DNA from: Girardinichthys multiradiatus
Taxonomy: Eukaryota; Chordata; Actinopteri; Cyprinodontiformes; Goodeidae
Assembly: GCF_021462225.1 (NCBI RefSeq)
Contig: NC_061808.1
Location: 19,443,119-19,507,118, forward strand
Reading direction: 5' to 3'
Length of the DNA stretch: 64,000 nucleotides
Below, piece by piece: positions 35,290 through 48,955 of this stretch. The translations under genes and the position numbers were made by a program. Numbering within the stretch: the stretch's first letter is position 1; each line of letters starts with the position of its first letter. The notes under the pieces are model-generated. The model did not search any database. It was given only the letters and a program-made list of their open reading frames with translations, and was not told where the DNA came from.

Positions 35290-36061
35290 TTTTGTTTAGT
35301 CTGGGAAATTTTGATATAAAATTGTTTTCACTTAACAAGCAACAAAAAGGAGTATCATTTTTGATTAAATCGGTTTTTCTATTAAAATGCCATGTAGAAG
35401 ATTATATTATTCCTAATAATCCATGGAAAACCCATGTTTGGCCTTTTAGAAATCAAACCCTTCTTATTATACCTGACCAGTGTTTTGTGTTTGAGGCACT
35501 ACGTGATGGCACAAATAACCAGATCACCAACTCTTTAATATCCCAGCTCTTCTTTGATGTCCAGGTCATTGCTCTCTCCCCCTCAGTAACTAACCTTGGT
35601 GTCAGGTTTGATCAACAACTCACCTTTGATGACCAGATAAAGAATCTAGTGAAGACCTCGTTCCACCACCTTCACAACATCTCTAAGATCTTCTCACTTC
35701 TTTCCCACTCTGATGCAGAAAAACTTATCTATGCTTTTGTATCATCCTCCAAAAACATAAAGAAAATACATTATATCCAAAACAGTTGAAGAGTCCTCAT
35801 GCAAGTTCGCAAGTATGAGCATATCACACCCATTCTATACTCCCTTCACTGGCTTCCAGTCCCGGATCCAATATAAATTCTTCTGCTCACCCAAATGCAT
35901 CAGCGGCTACGGTCCATCTTATCTACAAGAACTCATTCTACTCCAAACTGCCACCCGCAGCCTTAGGTTGTCTAGAAGCCGGCTCCTCTGGGTCGCCTCT
36001 ACCCGGAGAGGGGACCTGGAGACATTCCTGTTTAGGAAAGCTTTTAATTGCTAAATATCTT
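35290..36061 (+). mobile_element. LINE reverse-transcriptase C-terminal fragment (L2/CR1-like)
   Basis: From about 35560 it reads SPSVTNLGVRFDQQLTFDDQ, KTSFHHLHNISKIFSLLSHS and DAEKLIYAFVSS. After frameshifts it continues with GYGPSYLQELI and RLLWVASTRRGDLETFLFRKAF, then a stop near 36053. These are the C-terminal landmarks of L2-type fish LINEs. Its 3' tail appears to resume at 37713-37815 after a nested insertion. The stretch 35290-35500 is weakly supported. Confidence 0.8.
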
Positions 36062-36149
36062 TATTATACGGCGCCCGGGAACTGACATGGGGGAAAAAAA
36101 ATATATAGTGTGCTCAGGAAATACAAATTAATTCCCACGAAATACAAAT

Positions 36150-36330
36150 TTATTCCCACGCTGGAGACCTTAGTCCTCGACGCGGCTGTCCCGGGTTTGA
36201 GTTCCGGCCATGGCGACATTTGCCGCATGTCTTGCCCTCTCTCTCCACTCCCATTTCCTGTCCATCTACTGTCAAAAAATACTGGAAAAATAAAGGCCAC
36301 TAGTGCCGCAAAAAAATCTTTAAAAAAACC
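36150..36330 (+). repeat. tRNA-like SINE, family C
   Basis: Contains a box-B-like GGTTTGAGTTCC at 36194-36205 after TCCTCGACGCGGCTGTCCC. A body GCGACATTTGCCGCATGTCT follows, and an AATAAAGGCCACTAGTGCC 3' end with an A-rich tail. This arrangement is common in fish genomes. It may be an independent insertion or a captured part of the surrounding element. Confidence 0.6.
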
Positions 36331-36462
36331 CCAATCCAATTCCTTTATTATTATAGAAGTCTCACCCCTCATGGCACGCAAGTACAGGGAATTTTTGTAT
36401 TGCGTGTGCACATTATACCTATGTCGTGGGAACAAATTAGTATTTTGTGCACATATTATATA

Positions 36463-37549
36463 CACTGCTCAAAAAAATAAAGGGAACACTCAAATAACAC
36501 ATCCTAGATCTGAATGAATGAAATATTCTCATTGAATACTTTGTTCTGTACAAAGTTGAATGTGCTGACAACAAAATCACACAAAAATCATCAATGGAAA
36601 TCACATTTATTAACCAATGGAGGCCTGGATTTGGAGTCACACACAAAATTAAAGTGGAAAAACAAACTACAGGCTGATCCAACTTTGATGTAATGTCCTT
36701 AAAACAAGTCAAAATGAGGCTCAGTATTGTGTGTGACCTCCACGTTCCTGTATGACCTCCCTACAACGCCTGGGCATGCTCCTGATGAGACGGTGGATGG
36801 TCTCCTGAGGGATCTCCTCCCAGACCTGGACTAAAGCATCCGCCAACTCCTGGACAGTCTGTGGTGCAACGTGACGTTGGTGGATGGAGCGAGACATGAT
36901 GTCCCAGATGTGCTCAATCGGATTCAGGTCTGGGGAACGGGCGGGCCAGTCCATAGCTTCAATGTCTTCATCTTGCAGGAACTGCTGACACACTCCAGCC
37001 ACATGAGGTCTAGCATTGTCTTGCATTAGAAGGAACCCAGGGCCAATCGCACCAGCATATGGTCTCACAAGGGGTCTGAGGATCTCATCTTGGTATCTAA
37101 TGGCAGTCAGGCTACCTCTGACGAGCACATGGTGGGCCGTGGACACTACGCTGACAGACACAGCAGACCTTCTTGCCACAGCTCGCATTGATGTGCCATC
37201 CTGGATGAGCTGCACTACCTGAGCCACTTGTCTGGGTTGTAGAGTCCGTCTCATGCTACCACGAGTGTGAAAGCACCACCAACATTCAAAAGTGACCAAA
37301 ACATCAGCCAGAAAGCAAAGGTACTGAGAAGTGGTCTGTGGTCCCCACCTGCAGAACCACACCTTTATTGAGTGTCTTGCTAATCACCAAAGATTTCCCC
37401 CTGTTGTCTATTCCATTTACACAACATCATGTGAAACTGATTGTCAATCAGTGTTGCTTCCTAAGTGGACAATTTGATTTCACAGATGTTTGATTTACTT
37501 GGAGTTATATTGTGTTGTTTAAGTGTTCCCTTTATTTTTTTGAGCAGTG
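36463..37549 (-). mobile_element. Tc1-like transposon, internally deleted
   Basis: The left end is CACTGCTCAAAAAAATAAAG and the right end is its complement, closing in TTTTGAGCAGTG. It is flanked by TA at 36461-36462 and 37550-37551. At 1087 bp it is short, because the transposase has lost its middle. A second, scrambled copy of the family is at 41137-41910. Confidence 0.93.
36721..37254 (-). pseudogene. Internally deleted transposase (177 aa, frame open)
   Basis: From the ATG at 37254: [20 protein letters not shown], then the HTH part [14 protein letters not shown], which jumps straight to [21 protein letters not shown]2 is in MQDNARPHVAG and E in SPDLNPIEHIWD; it ends QERGGHTQY. The second HTH and the first catalytic Asp are missing, yet the frame stays open. 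It could bind the inverted repeats only partially and cannot catalyse transposition. Confidence 0.9.
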
Positions 37550-37712
37550 TATATAGCTTGTGCTGTTATTAACTTCTTAGCATATTGCTAATGTCATTGC
37601 TCAGTATTTAATATTTTAATATTAAATATTGTGGGCACAAATTTGTTTTTCGTGCACACGGTATCTATTTTTTCTTCCCCTATGTCAGTTCCCGAGCTCC
37701 GTACTATTATAC

Positions 37713-37815
37713 TTTAGCGTTGTTTTATTCTTATGTTTTAATTGTAGCACTCTGGGATTCCTTGAAATGAAAAGTGCATTTTAAATAAAATGTATTCTTC
37801 TTCTTATTATTATTA
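37713..37815 (+). mobile_element. LINE 3' tail resuming after the nest
   Basis: TTGTAGCACTCTGGGATTCC, then GAAAAGTGCATTTTAAATAAAA and a (TTA/TTC)n tract. This is the usual untranslated end of L2-type LINEs (AAAGTGCTATATAAATAAAA...TTATTATT). It fits as the end of the fragment at 35290-36061. Confidence 0.65.
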
Positions 37816-40800
37816 AGATGAAACAACTTTTATTTCTGAATCAGATTGTTGCACACAGGCCAAGTTGGATCGAACCAGCTCAGAGCTGAGGGAGAGTGGG
37901 ACTTAAACTTCATAGTTAGAAGTAACTGTTAAAATTGTTGAGCATATGATGAGAATTGATTGAGTTTGTAAATTTAGCTGACTGCAGCGTGATAAAATTA
38001 ATTTGGGTTAAAAAATGGGGAAGTAAAGACAAACATTTGCTCCCTCACTAAGGGGAGTCTTACAATAGAGGAGTCGTTGCTCCACTTTCTCCTTTGTTCG
38101 GGCCCTTTAGCTGAACGCTGTGCATTTACAGACAAGTACATGTGGACCCTTACTGATTTGTCTCTCTACCGATTGTAACTATACTTTTATCATCCCTAGT
38201 GTCACAGCAAAATGTCTTTGGGCAGCCGATGATTACGTTTTTCAGAGCTTTTTATTAGCTGGTTGGTGCTTGAAAATTCCTTTTTAAATTCAGTTTATTG
38301 TAAAAGCTGCTCTGCTTAAAACAGATAATTGAACTGAAGGATTTCAACACCCTGGGGCTAACAGCAGAGAGTGGTGATACTGTAATTCTCATGAACAATC
38401 CTATAACTGGGAATCAGAGCTCGATGGGTTGAATTAAAAGCAAACAAGATAAAATCATTGTCTGCTTATCTGTCCCAGTCATCCTCAACCTTACAATACT
38501 AGCCACTGTTAGTGTCTGCAGAGTAAATATTAGCCCAATTTTCACACCGGGACACCAGCTATAAATAGAGTGCAGGAAATCATCCAGGACCAGAACCTGC
38601 ATGCCTGTGTTGGCCTTTAATTTGAGGCAGATAATAACGCATGGCAGCAAAGTAACCTGCAGTTCTAATCCAATTTCACTAACTGTACTCTTCTGCAACC
38701 TAAAGTGGAGAAGATAAGGCTCTATTTACTGCTGGATGTGTAAACATCAGTTTCCAATTAATGATTCACAGAGGATTCAGAGGACAGTTTGAGAGTTGAG
38801 GTTTATATTTTGCATAATAGCTGCAAAGGAAGGTTATTAACATTCAAGATATAGATTGCTTTTTTAAACCAAGAGATATACTTTATTACCAGTCTCTTCT
38901 GCCCTATAGAAATGTGTTTATGAAAATGCAACTTTGAATTCAAAGAAATATTGTACATACTGGTCTGAGAGTTGATGCCAGATAATTTTTTAAGGCTAAA
39001 TAGTTCATATAGTAAAACATTCAAGCTGAAAGCCCAAGCATATCACCTTGCATGCTTTCCCCTGCTTCTTTTATATTTAATGCCAGTCTTTAAAAGATCC
39101 TAATTTGCATTGGCCCAATTTGCCCATTCAAAAGAATTCCCAGGAGCATTATGATGAACAGCGAACATGGAGATTGAAGTGAAAGCCTTCAATAAGAGTT
39201 ATGCTGAAAATGAAATTATGGTGAACGAGACATACGTGCTCTCATTTATTAAAGGAGCTCCAGGGATTTTCTGATTGAATTATGTTGCTCCTTAGACCTT
39301 GTGATCACTGTAGCTGAAATAAAAATTACTCTAAGTCTGGAAACCTCATGAATAATGTTGAATAAAACATTGTGTCAAGAAGAGAAAACAATAATCTTTT
39401 TTTAGCCTTACAGTTATAATTGTATTGCATATTTGTGTTTTTACAATTTAGTGCCTATTAACTAAAAAAGGTCACATTAATGCTTGTGAAGGTAAATATT
39501 GCCTAATGGAAGTAAATTGTTTTAGAGCTCATGAAAAATATCTGACCCAGTCTTTTTATGCTTGTTCTTTAGACATAATGACCTGTGGGAGGAATAACTT
39601 TCTGACTTACAGGGTGTTTCCAATGACATCACAGAACCGAACCATAGCCCATCTTAGGGGACAAGCAATGAAGGTAACAATCTCGACACAGGCAGGAATG
39701 TCAGAGAAATCAATTAACTATAGCAGGTATTAAGGGTATACTGGGTGCTTTTATAAGAAACATAAAAATTTTACCGATAGGCTTAAGCCAAACCAGATGC
39801 CAAATTAAAAAAATGTATTTGGAAAAATAAGTTCTTAAGCCATCAAACATTTTATAAATATTGCTTTCATGCAGTTTGATTTTTGAAAATAGATGCTCCA
39901 CTTACAAAGTGTCATTGGTGGGTTTAGGACCTAGATGTAGCCCAACCACCAGGCCTAGTGATGTCCAAATAACAATAAACTACTATCTCTGATTTCCATG
40001 GTTTGCAAGAGCTCAGAAACAACATTGTTGCATGAAGAAAAGCTTAAGTAGCAGTGTCTGGTTATCACTCTGCTCTGACATCTGACTTAGTCGGACTTCC
40101 TGTTCCCCAGAGCACTGAACAGGAACTTGGACGTTCTAGTGCAAGCACCTAAATGGGGTTTTTTGTTCTTGCCCATTTTTTATTCTAGCATTTGGAGTCA
40201 TTCATGTGATGCTGAAAAACTTTGTTTGGAATAGGATGATACTTGATAATTGTTAACTTTACCTAATAATTATAGATATTGTTTCACATTTGCATTATTT
40301 TCACATTTGCATTATTGAATGGATGATTTTTCTTTTTTTTTTTGGATAACTAACAGAAAAAATACTGTCCATTTTATTTTGATGAATGTTTCATAGGCAG
40401 AATATATATTTGTAGAGCAAACAGTCGCAGCTGCATGTTTGTTGCCTGTCAACATTCTCTACTTATTTTACAATTTTTATGTGTTCATGTTTGGAAAGTG
40501 TATTCAAAATTACCACAATTATTTTTTTCATGTAACATTGCTATGTTTCTGTGTCATGAATATTGCTTAAAATCTATAAAATGTAATGAAGAGTCCCTTC
40601 AGCTGCCATGTAGACTCAGTTTAATGGGTTATAACAGACATCATTCTGTAGCTCTTTCCTGTCATGAAATTATATTTGTTTAGGTTTTAATTATTGGTGC
40701 ATTTCCAATAATCTCACAATAATAGCAAAGATAGACGGTTAAATAAAGATTTTCATAGCCACCCTTTATACCTCATGCTTCCTGCTGAAAACAACCAAAG

Positions 40801-40875
40801 TAAAGTGAGGCTTTTAAAGTGTTGTGCTGTCTGACAATCTCCTATAAAGAGGTTTGTGCATAAAACACGTCAATA
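37816..40875. other. ldlrap1 intron 1, no recognised element
   Basis: AT-rich DNA. A partly duplicated TTTCACATTTGCATTATT is visible at 40282-40315. I see no exon or assignable transposon. Confidence 0.55.
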
Positions 40876-40879
40876 ATAC

Positions 40880-41128
40880 CTATAAAACAGTACTCCGGCT
40901 TCCTCCCACAGTCCAAAGACATGCCAGTTAGGTTAATTGGTCTCTCTAAATTGCCCTTAGGTGTATGAATGACTTTGTGCATGGTTGTTTGTGTGTTGCC
41001 CTGCGATGGACTGGCGACCTGTCCAGGGTGTACCCTGCCTCTTGCCCATAGACTGCTGGAGATAGGCACCAGCTCACCCGCGACCCACTATGGAATAAGT
41101 GGTAGAAAATGACTGACTGACTATATAT
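40880..41128 (+). repeat. SINE family B copy 2 (head truncated)
   Basis: Starts near CTCCGGCTTCCTCCCACAGT, passes GTTAGGTTAATTGGTCTCTC, TGGACTGGCGACCTGTCCAG and GCTGGAGATAGGCACCAG, and ends in a GACTGACTGAC tail. The tRNA-like head is absent. The reversed copy is at 61145-61382. The TA-rich tail is followed at once by the Tc1 end at 41137. Confidence 0.8.
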
Positions 41129-41136
41129 ATATATAC

Positions 41137-42055
<919 letters not shown>

Positions 42056-45000
42056 AAACTATAAAATACATTGTCTGAAAGTGTCTTGATTTTAGAAAAT
42101 AGGTCTCTACCACAGCCATGAAAATGCTAAATGTTTCTTTGCCCTGTTGACCAAATTCTATTATACCAACAATCTAATCTACTGAGCAGTGACTAATCAA
42201 TGAAGCAAATAAAGTTAATATGATTTTAAACTGTGTTGTTAGCATAAAAATAAAACAGAATGAAAATCTTGGTCTTCAAAATTACTGTAAATATCTACCA
42301 CAATAACCTATATAAATCTAGCACCATTGGTGTGTTGTAAACATTTTATGTTGGCTAATAAAATAGAGATGTAATGATCAGTTATCACTACAAAGGAGGT
42401 TTGCTACTGTTTCACTAAATGTTTTGGACCTGGGAATCTGACTGCTGTCTGAACACTTTTTGTGGTTTATACTCTTCTCTTAAAGCTGAGCCAAGTTTTT
42501 CAGTCAGGCAGTTTGAAGGTTCCACCTCCCAGTTACTGCTGGGCTGTCAGCAATGGAGCCCTGGGTTGCCTGGCAACATAATCGGTTCATTTGTCTTCGT
42601 TTACACGGGTTACACCATCCTTGGTATTTTTTTTTGCAAACTCAATTCAGTTTATTAATATAGCACTATTTCACAACAAACTGAAACTCTGGGCACTTTG
42701 CAGAACTAAAACAAGGCTATTCATATCAAGAAATATATAATCAGATCAGCCTATACCTATACAGTTTGGTCATATTAACACAGTCAAGGTAAATTAAAAA
42801 TCTAATTTAATACTAATTATATTACATTGCAGTCAAATTTAGATACTTGAATACCTAATGTGGCCCAGCTGACTTTGTCGAATCATTTACTTATAACATC
42901 CTCTCATCCTGAGAAAGCTGGTGGTGACTAAACTGTAATGTAAATGTCCTATTCTGTAAACATCTTATATTTTAGGTACTTTTACAAGGTTTTAAAAATG
43001 TTTAAGGAAATCTGGATAAACAATCGTTTAATCAAGTTAAAACACTTCAAACACTTATCTTTTCGTAAAGGTCTGGGAGACCTTGTTAATCAGAACTTCT
43101 ACAAAAATGATAAGGATGCTGGAGCCTTAAGTGGCTGTGTATAAATGACAAAGATTATAGTTTTTTATTAGAAAGGTGTAGTATCCTAACTAACGCCAAA
43201 ACAGGATACTTGCATATGTGCATTTAAAATCAGTCCCTCTTGACTGGTTCTGGAGTTGTATGTCTTGCCAGAAAAGTAACTAGCAACCTGATGGGGTTTT
43301 AATCACTTATTCTCTTAGAAACTAAATGAAAGCAGGGTTTTTCTTTCATACTCTGTTTGCAGTAAAAGCCAAAGGGACTGAGGATCCAAAAGGTAAATGG
43401 TAATATAGGGGACAGATTTAAGCAAACAGCGAAAAGAGTCTAAAAAGACTTTACTCTGCTTGGTTATCCCCTCAAGGAAGACTCAGGAAACCAGTTTCAT
43501 CCACCCTTCTGTGTGCCCCTCCCAGTCACCCACGCTATCCCACCCCACCACCTTCCTTGAATGTGCGGCCTATTTTCCTTGTCAAGGTGGCGTCCCAGAT
43601 TCAAACTTCCAGCAGATGAGTAAAACAGTGAGGCAGGGAGATCACATCAAGGAGGATGTAGAAAACGGGGGTGTCACCGGGGTCCTCAAAGCAAGCAGAC
43701 TTCTTCTTAACTCAGTCTGTAAAGCTGCATTCATTTCTCCTATTTAATACTGTCCTACTTATTGACCTGTAGGGGAATAGAAGAGGGATGGTGTTATTAT
43801 TTGTATTGTTTTGATCCCAGAGCACACACTCACTCACACAAATTTAGGCATATAACTTGAGGACTTTGCTTGCCTGCAAAGATGCTCTTTGTCTTGTTAT
43901 ATTATTCCTGTGTGTATTAGTCTTTGTGCTTCTGTTTGTGTTATTAATTAACCAGCAGCGTAGGTGTCGAGCCAAAGGAGAATTCACCCGGGTACAATTT
44001 TGACTTCTCAGAGCAAATTAAATTACGAGCGTGGAGTTCAATGAAACAGCTGTGCGTACCTGAAGGCGTGAAGAGCACATGGTGCCTATTATGCTGCAAC
44101 AGTTCCCCAACAATACACTGCACGTTTTAGTTCGTTCAGCATGGCATCTTCCTCTCACACAAGTGAGTTTGTAACTACGTGAATGCATTTGAGGTTTCCA
44201 TGTGGTAAAATGAAATCGTGCACGGATTTATGCAGTGTGTCAAAAACAATGAGTTGTTTTTTTGTGTACATATGCATAATAAAATTAGTGCCTTTGCTGC
44301 CGTATGCTGAGTATTAAATTATTTCCAGGCTCCACTTTATTTAACTCAGAAATGTCATGGGTGATCCACTAAAGCATGGATTGATTCCTTTAAGGTGAAT
44401 CATCTTGATGTGCAAAAGCTTTAGCAGTTTTGCCCTCTTGTCATGTCAACAAATACTGTCCCTCTAAAAGTTCAAAAAGCACAAATATATCTTTCCTTGA
44501 GGATTTTATTCAGCATGTTAAAATCCAATTAGCCACTCTTTTTACAGTCACTCTTATCAGTCCCAGTCCCTCTTGCACTGGATGGAAACCCTGCAGCATC
44601 AACATAAAGCTCTTAAATAATTCATTGGTGTTTCCTAGAGAAGATGCAACATGGAGTGCAGCACTTTCAGAATGCCTGTAGTGTTGTGATGTTTTGATGA
44701 AGCCTGCAGTGCTTTATTTTGACCAAGGGCTGATGTTTTGATATGTCCAAAGACCCTACAAACCTGAACATTTTAATGAAAGATTAATGTTAGATTGTTA
44801 GAATTGACTTTTTTTCTGTAAGCCCCATCATTCATATAGTTGGAAGGCCTATGACAATCTCATGGGATGACAACATCTTATTGTATTACGGTATTTGTAC
44901 AGAGGTTTAAAACAAAAATGCTTATGTAATTATAGAATAATAACTTGCTGTGTGGCAGTAGAGTTAAAATATCTCAATGGCAGAAAATTATACACCGTTT

Positions 45001-47073
45001 TGATGTTTTGCTTTTTAATCAGAAGCGCTCCAATTACAACAATGTGAAATTAGTTGGTCAACTAGTTGGGCTAACAGTTCGGGTGGCCAGGCTGCAAAAC
45101 CAAAGGTACCTTTCATAGCTTTACAGGTGTGGTTTTAAAACAATATTGCTTTAACAGGAGTGATGGGTGGCGCTCCTTTTAGTTTTCAGACCGTGGTTTT
45201 ATGCAACCAGAAATATTTCTTAAGGGCCGAAATTATGAATTTCTTGTGAGGAAAAATGTGGCAGCCTTCTTTCAGCCATCTGACTAGCAGTGCGCAGCAA
45301 CAAGTGGGGGAGTGGCCACACTGTATTTACTCAGAGTTCCATTCAAGTGGAGAAAACACTGTTAGACCTTGATACCAGTAACCTGCTATAACTAATGTTT
45401 CTATAACTCATATAAAGATTTATACAATTAATTTTCAACTAATTTTCTTTGAATTTTCCCATTGTATGAAATAATTACATAGAAATGATTAAGTGTTTTA
45501 TAGTTTCTCTTTGATATTAATGTAATTTGGTAGCTGCTAATGTGAATGCACATTATTTTATTTGTTCGGTGTTGTTGAATGAAGAACATTGGGCTGAACC
45601 TTATCTCTGCTTTAAGCCTCCTGCTTAATTCAGACGCAACTGACTATTCACTCAAGCTCTATAAATGTGTGGTTACTAACCAGAACTTGTACAGATTGGC
45701 TTAGAAAATATACACATTTTATTTACTGTTATACAAAATAAATCACTCTAAGGAATAGCAGCCTTGTGAGTTTAATGCGCAGGTGTTTCTTTTTGCCTCC
45801 TTCAGCTGTCATAGTCACTGGAAATTGTTTCCACATTTTTGTTTTTGTAGCTGTTGATTTTAAACCTTTACCTACTGAGATGAGAGAGAAAATTTCTCCC
45901 CTGTGGGTTGATTAGGCACTGAAGGAAATCCATCCCGAGAGCTGAAACAGTATGTGTACTACATTTAAAGTCGTAGCTACCCACTACTGCCAAATAACCT
46001 GCTGTGCTGTAAACTGTCCACTATATATCCTGAGCATTTGGATTTATTACCACCAAATGTACCCTCTGCTTCTGAACCAGCCTCCACAGTGTGACTGCAG
46101 AATGGTTAGTAATTCAGATGATTTGGAAGGAGTGCAGTGAGGATTCTAGTCGCCTTTACAGCTGCATGGGTTCTGCCAGTGACAGATGGCTCAAAGCACA
46201 TGGAGATTTTGGTGCCAGTATCCTCCTCAATAATATTGGACAGTGAGATGACAAACACTTTTTCCCCTTCCCTCCACGCATTAGTTGGGTACTATGGAAG
46301 GGAACTCATTGATATGGAATGAAAAACTAAGCAAATTGCTGAAAATCAATAATTTACCTGCTCGCTATAGAGTTTTGTATTTTTTTTGGCAAATCTTGTT
46401 CTTAAACAAAAGCATTGTCCTGCTGTGGCTTAAACAGTTACATGTGTCATAACTTGGGTCGCTCTGCCGCTTATGTCCTGATGTGGTCTGTTAATCAAGT
46501 CTGTTTGTTGTCTTTACAAAAAGACTCCCCTTATAGCCGAGTAATAAATAAACATAAATAATTATCAAACTAGTTAATAATACAGCTCTAAACACTTTAT
46601 AAGCCAAACAATTATAGGTTGGAGTGCATTATTTAAAGGGTGACTGATAAGATAAAAGTGAGAAATAGCTTGCCAAACTGTAATACTGCTTTTACATATG
46701 AAATGCCTCTTATATATGTCTTATAGCAGCTTATAAATGCTTTAAAAACAATTAACAACCTGATTAATAGCATTGTGAAGCTTAAATGCAGCAATACAAA
46801 CAGAACCATTTCTGCTAAATGGTGTGCTTTGTTTCATTGCCCCTGGAACATTACCACTTTTTTTCTATGAAATAATATGTGTTATAAACAGACAGTGTGC
46901 AGTAATTCTTTCTATTCATACACTTGCAAGATATGAATACATGTTTTTGACTGTAGTTTGGTCCGAACATCTTGTTGAAACATTTTTCATTATTTAATTA
47001 AAATCCATACCCTTATGACACTCTGTTAGAAGACTGATTAATTTGTGAGTGTCCTGTCATTTTGTCCAATCAG
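42056..47073. other. Distal ldlrap1 intron 1
   Basis: AT-rich DNA with one recognisable repeat fragment at 42645-42780. The remainder, including 43.4-44.7 kb with mildly higher GC, has no exon, RNA gene or repeat that I can support. The acceptor of exon 2 lies at 47072-47073. Confidence 0.55.
42645..42780 (+). repeat. Fish interspersed repeat fragment
   Basis: Begins CAATTCAGTTTATTAATATAG followed by CACTATTTCACAACAAA and GGGCACTTTGCAGA. This matches the opening of a common fish repeat (AATTCAGTTTTATTTATATAGCGCCAATTCACAACA...). Class uncertain. Confidence 0.5.
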
Positions 47074-47216
47074 AGCTGCCAGAAAACTGGACGGACACAA
47101 AGGAGACCCTGCTGGAAGGGATGGTGTTCAATGTTAAGTATCTTGGTATGACTCTGGTGGGCCAACCTAAAGGAGAGGACATGGCCTCAGCTGCAATTCG
47201 AAGAATTGTTGCAATG
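47074..47216 (+). CDS. ldlrap1: LDL receptor adaptor protein 1, exon 2 (start of PTB domain)
   Basis: Encodes (K)LPENWTDTKETLLEGMVFNV then KYLGMTLVGQPKGEDMASAA and IRRIVAM. Human ARH has KLPENWTDTRETLLEGMLFS and KYLGMTLVEQPKGEELSAAA, so identity is high. This exon makes the first strand and helix of the PTB fold (YLG motif). The acceptor AG is at 47072-47073 and the donor GTGAGT at 47217. The first Lys codon is split with exon 1 (phase 1 junction), and the exon ends in phase 0. Confidence 0.97.
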
Positions 47217-48559
47217 GTGAGTCTAACAATTGAATTTTAAAGATTTAATACTGTAATGATTGCAGTTATATTGCCTTTAATATACATAACCCCTTTTGGG
47301 TGCATTTAGAGAGAGTAAAGACTTAAACCTTAGTGTATATTAAAGTAGGAAGGTCACTCCTGTTTAAGGTGTTGGACCTGGAACTCTGAATTAAGCTTTA
47401 GAACTGGGGCACTAGTCAAATCAGGCATAGCAGATGGTGGCTTTAGCACTTTGATATTGCAGGGATTTGCAAGAACCAAAATGTCTTTGAAGTTACTTAA
47501 TTTGAATATTTTAAATCACACAAATACAGCACTAAGAACGGTAGGGCAGCACCAAAAGACTTTATTGGACTTAAAGGACATTAAGTATACTGCTTAAATT
47601 GAGAATGTATGCTTTTCATTGAGATGCTCTAGGGAAATTTATTATCACTGTTGTTTGATAAAGAGTTAAGAAAATAGAGAAGCATGGTATAATTTAATGC
47701 TACAGGCTAAACTCTATCTTCTAAGGGGCAGTAATAGATGATAAGAAGCAGATGTAGTAGGTAAGTAAAATGCTAAGACACAGTGCATGAACATATTAAC
47801 ACAGGCATGAAAGATTAGCTCACTGCCATGGTGGCTATACCCACAGCACTCTCCAACCATCTTTTGCATGCCAGAAGTCAGCAATGAGATTGAACTTGAA
47901 ACACTCGTGGTAGACTTCATATAAAAACTGAGAAATTTCAACAATTCTGTTTTATTCAGAGTATTTATATTACACTATTTCACAGCAAATGATATTTGAA
48001 GACAGTTTACAAGACATACAGGCCCAGTTTATAGCTAACTCTTGGGACTCCATTTATATTTCCTACCTTCTTTAAGACTTTGTAGGTTTTGATTTGACAC
48101 AGATATAAAATAATCTTTAAGAATAACTTCGGTTGATATATTCTATTTCTTTTGACTAATCAAATAAACTACATGGAAATTGGTAAGTTGGTGACTGGTA
48201 ATAAGCCTCCTTCCCATTCTAAACAAATTAGCAAGTCATACTGGGGTTTTCAAACCAGTTATAGAGGAAATTAGGCTTTGCTGCGTGATGGTTTTCTTTT
48301 TTCCATGAGCATATGTTTAGGCTCAGGAACTAGTTTTTAAGGATATGTTTTTTCTTAGAGAGAACAGAACAGTACACTGCTGTGTTAGAACAGTGATGGG
48401 CAACTTTTTGATTCCAGGAAGTCATATTTACTTAATTAAAATACTGCAGGGTTCATACTGCCAACTATTTCTGTCAAATAAATATTTAGAGAATTCATTT
48501 TTTTATATTCGATTCTAGATAAGTTTGTTTTGTTGTTGACAAGCTTGGTCAGATTATAC
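47217..48559. other. ldlrap1 intron 2, first part
   Basis: No recognised element except faint similarity near 47955-48020 to the fish repeat at 42645. A fragment CAGTGATGGGCAACTTTTTG near 48392 resembles the start of another fish repeat but is too short to call. Confidence 0.5.
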
Positions 48560-48955
48560 AGTTCCTCATTTTCATGCCACTTTTTACATGATATTGTGAT
48601 ACAACAACAAACTTAAGTGTATTCTGGGGGGATTTTATTTGACCAACACAAAGTGAATAAATATGTGGTGAAAGACAAGAACACACGGTTTTTGTTTTTC
48701 TTTTACAAATTAAAACCTTAAAAGTGTGGCATGCATTTATATGCAGCCCTCTTTTGTCCGATACACAAACTGAAAAAAAGTTGTGCTACCAGAAGACACA
48801 GAGGGACACACCAGGCATCACAGGGATAAATTAGGGGATATATCTAAAGCAGGGTTAGGTTATAGAACAATATCTCAAGCTTTGAAGATATCATGAAGCG
48901 TTGTTAAATCCACCATCGAATATAGAAAGAGTATGGCGCAACTTCAATCCAGGGC
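48560..48955 (+). mobile_element. Tc1-like relic, left part
   Basis: Subterminal segment TTTTATTTGACCAACACAAA, then the leader GTGTGGCATGCATTTATATG, and the first transposase region (AGGGATAAATTAGGGGATAT, AGCAGGGTTAGGTTATAGAA, TCTCAAGCTTTGAAGATATC, AGAAAGAGTATGGCGCAAC). Homology stops near 48955 and resumes at about 50040, so the element is interrupted or rearranged by about 1.1 kb. Confidence 0.75.

Larger units (their letters stand above)
36070..37704. mobile_element. Inverted-repeat DNA element nested in the LINE
   Basis: Terminal inverted repeats: the left reads GGCGCCCGGGAACTGACATG and the right is the complement of GGAGCTCGGGAACTGACATA with GTAC outside. Both flanks carry TATTATAC (36062-36069 and 37705-37712), which would be an 8-bp target duplication as in hAT elements. 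A TA duplication with CGG ends is an alternative reading. The interior has short iterations (AAATTAATTCCCACGAAATAC near 36123-36157). It contains the SINE-like unit at 36150-36330 and a Tc1 at 36463-37549. No transposase of its own. Confidence 0.6.

Noticed and set aside
36150..36330. tRNA gene, because of a good box B
   Set aside because: No cloverleaf can be formed by eye, and the body and A-rich tail are those of a SINE.
43460..43747. Possible exon in a mildly GC-richer stretch
   Set aside because: No fitting splice sites joined to ldlrap1 frames and no similarity to the ARH protein.
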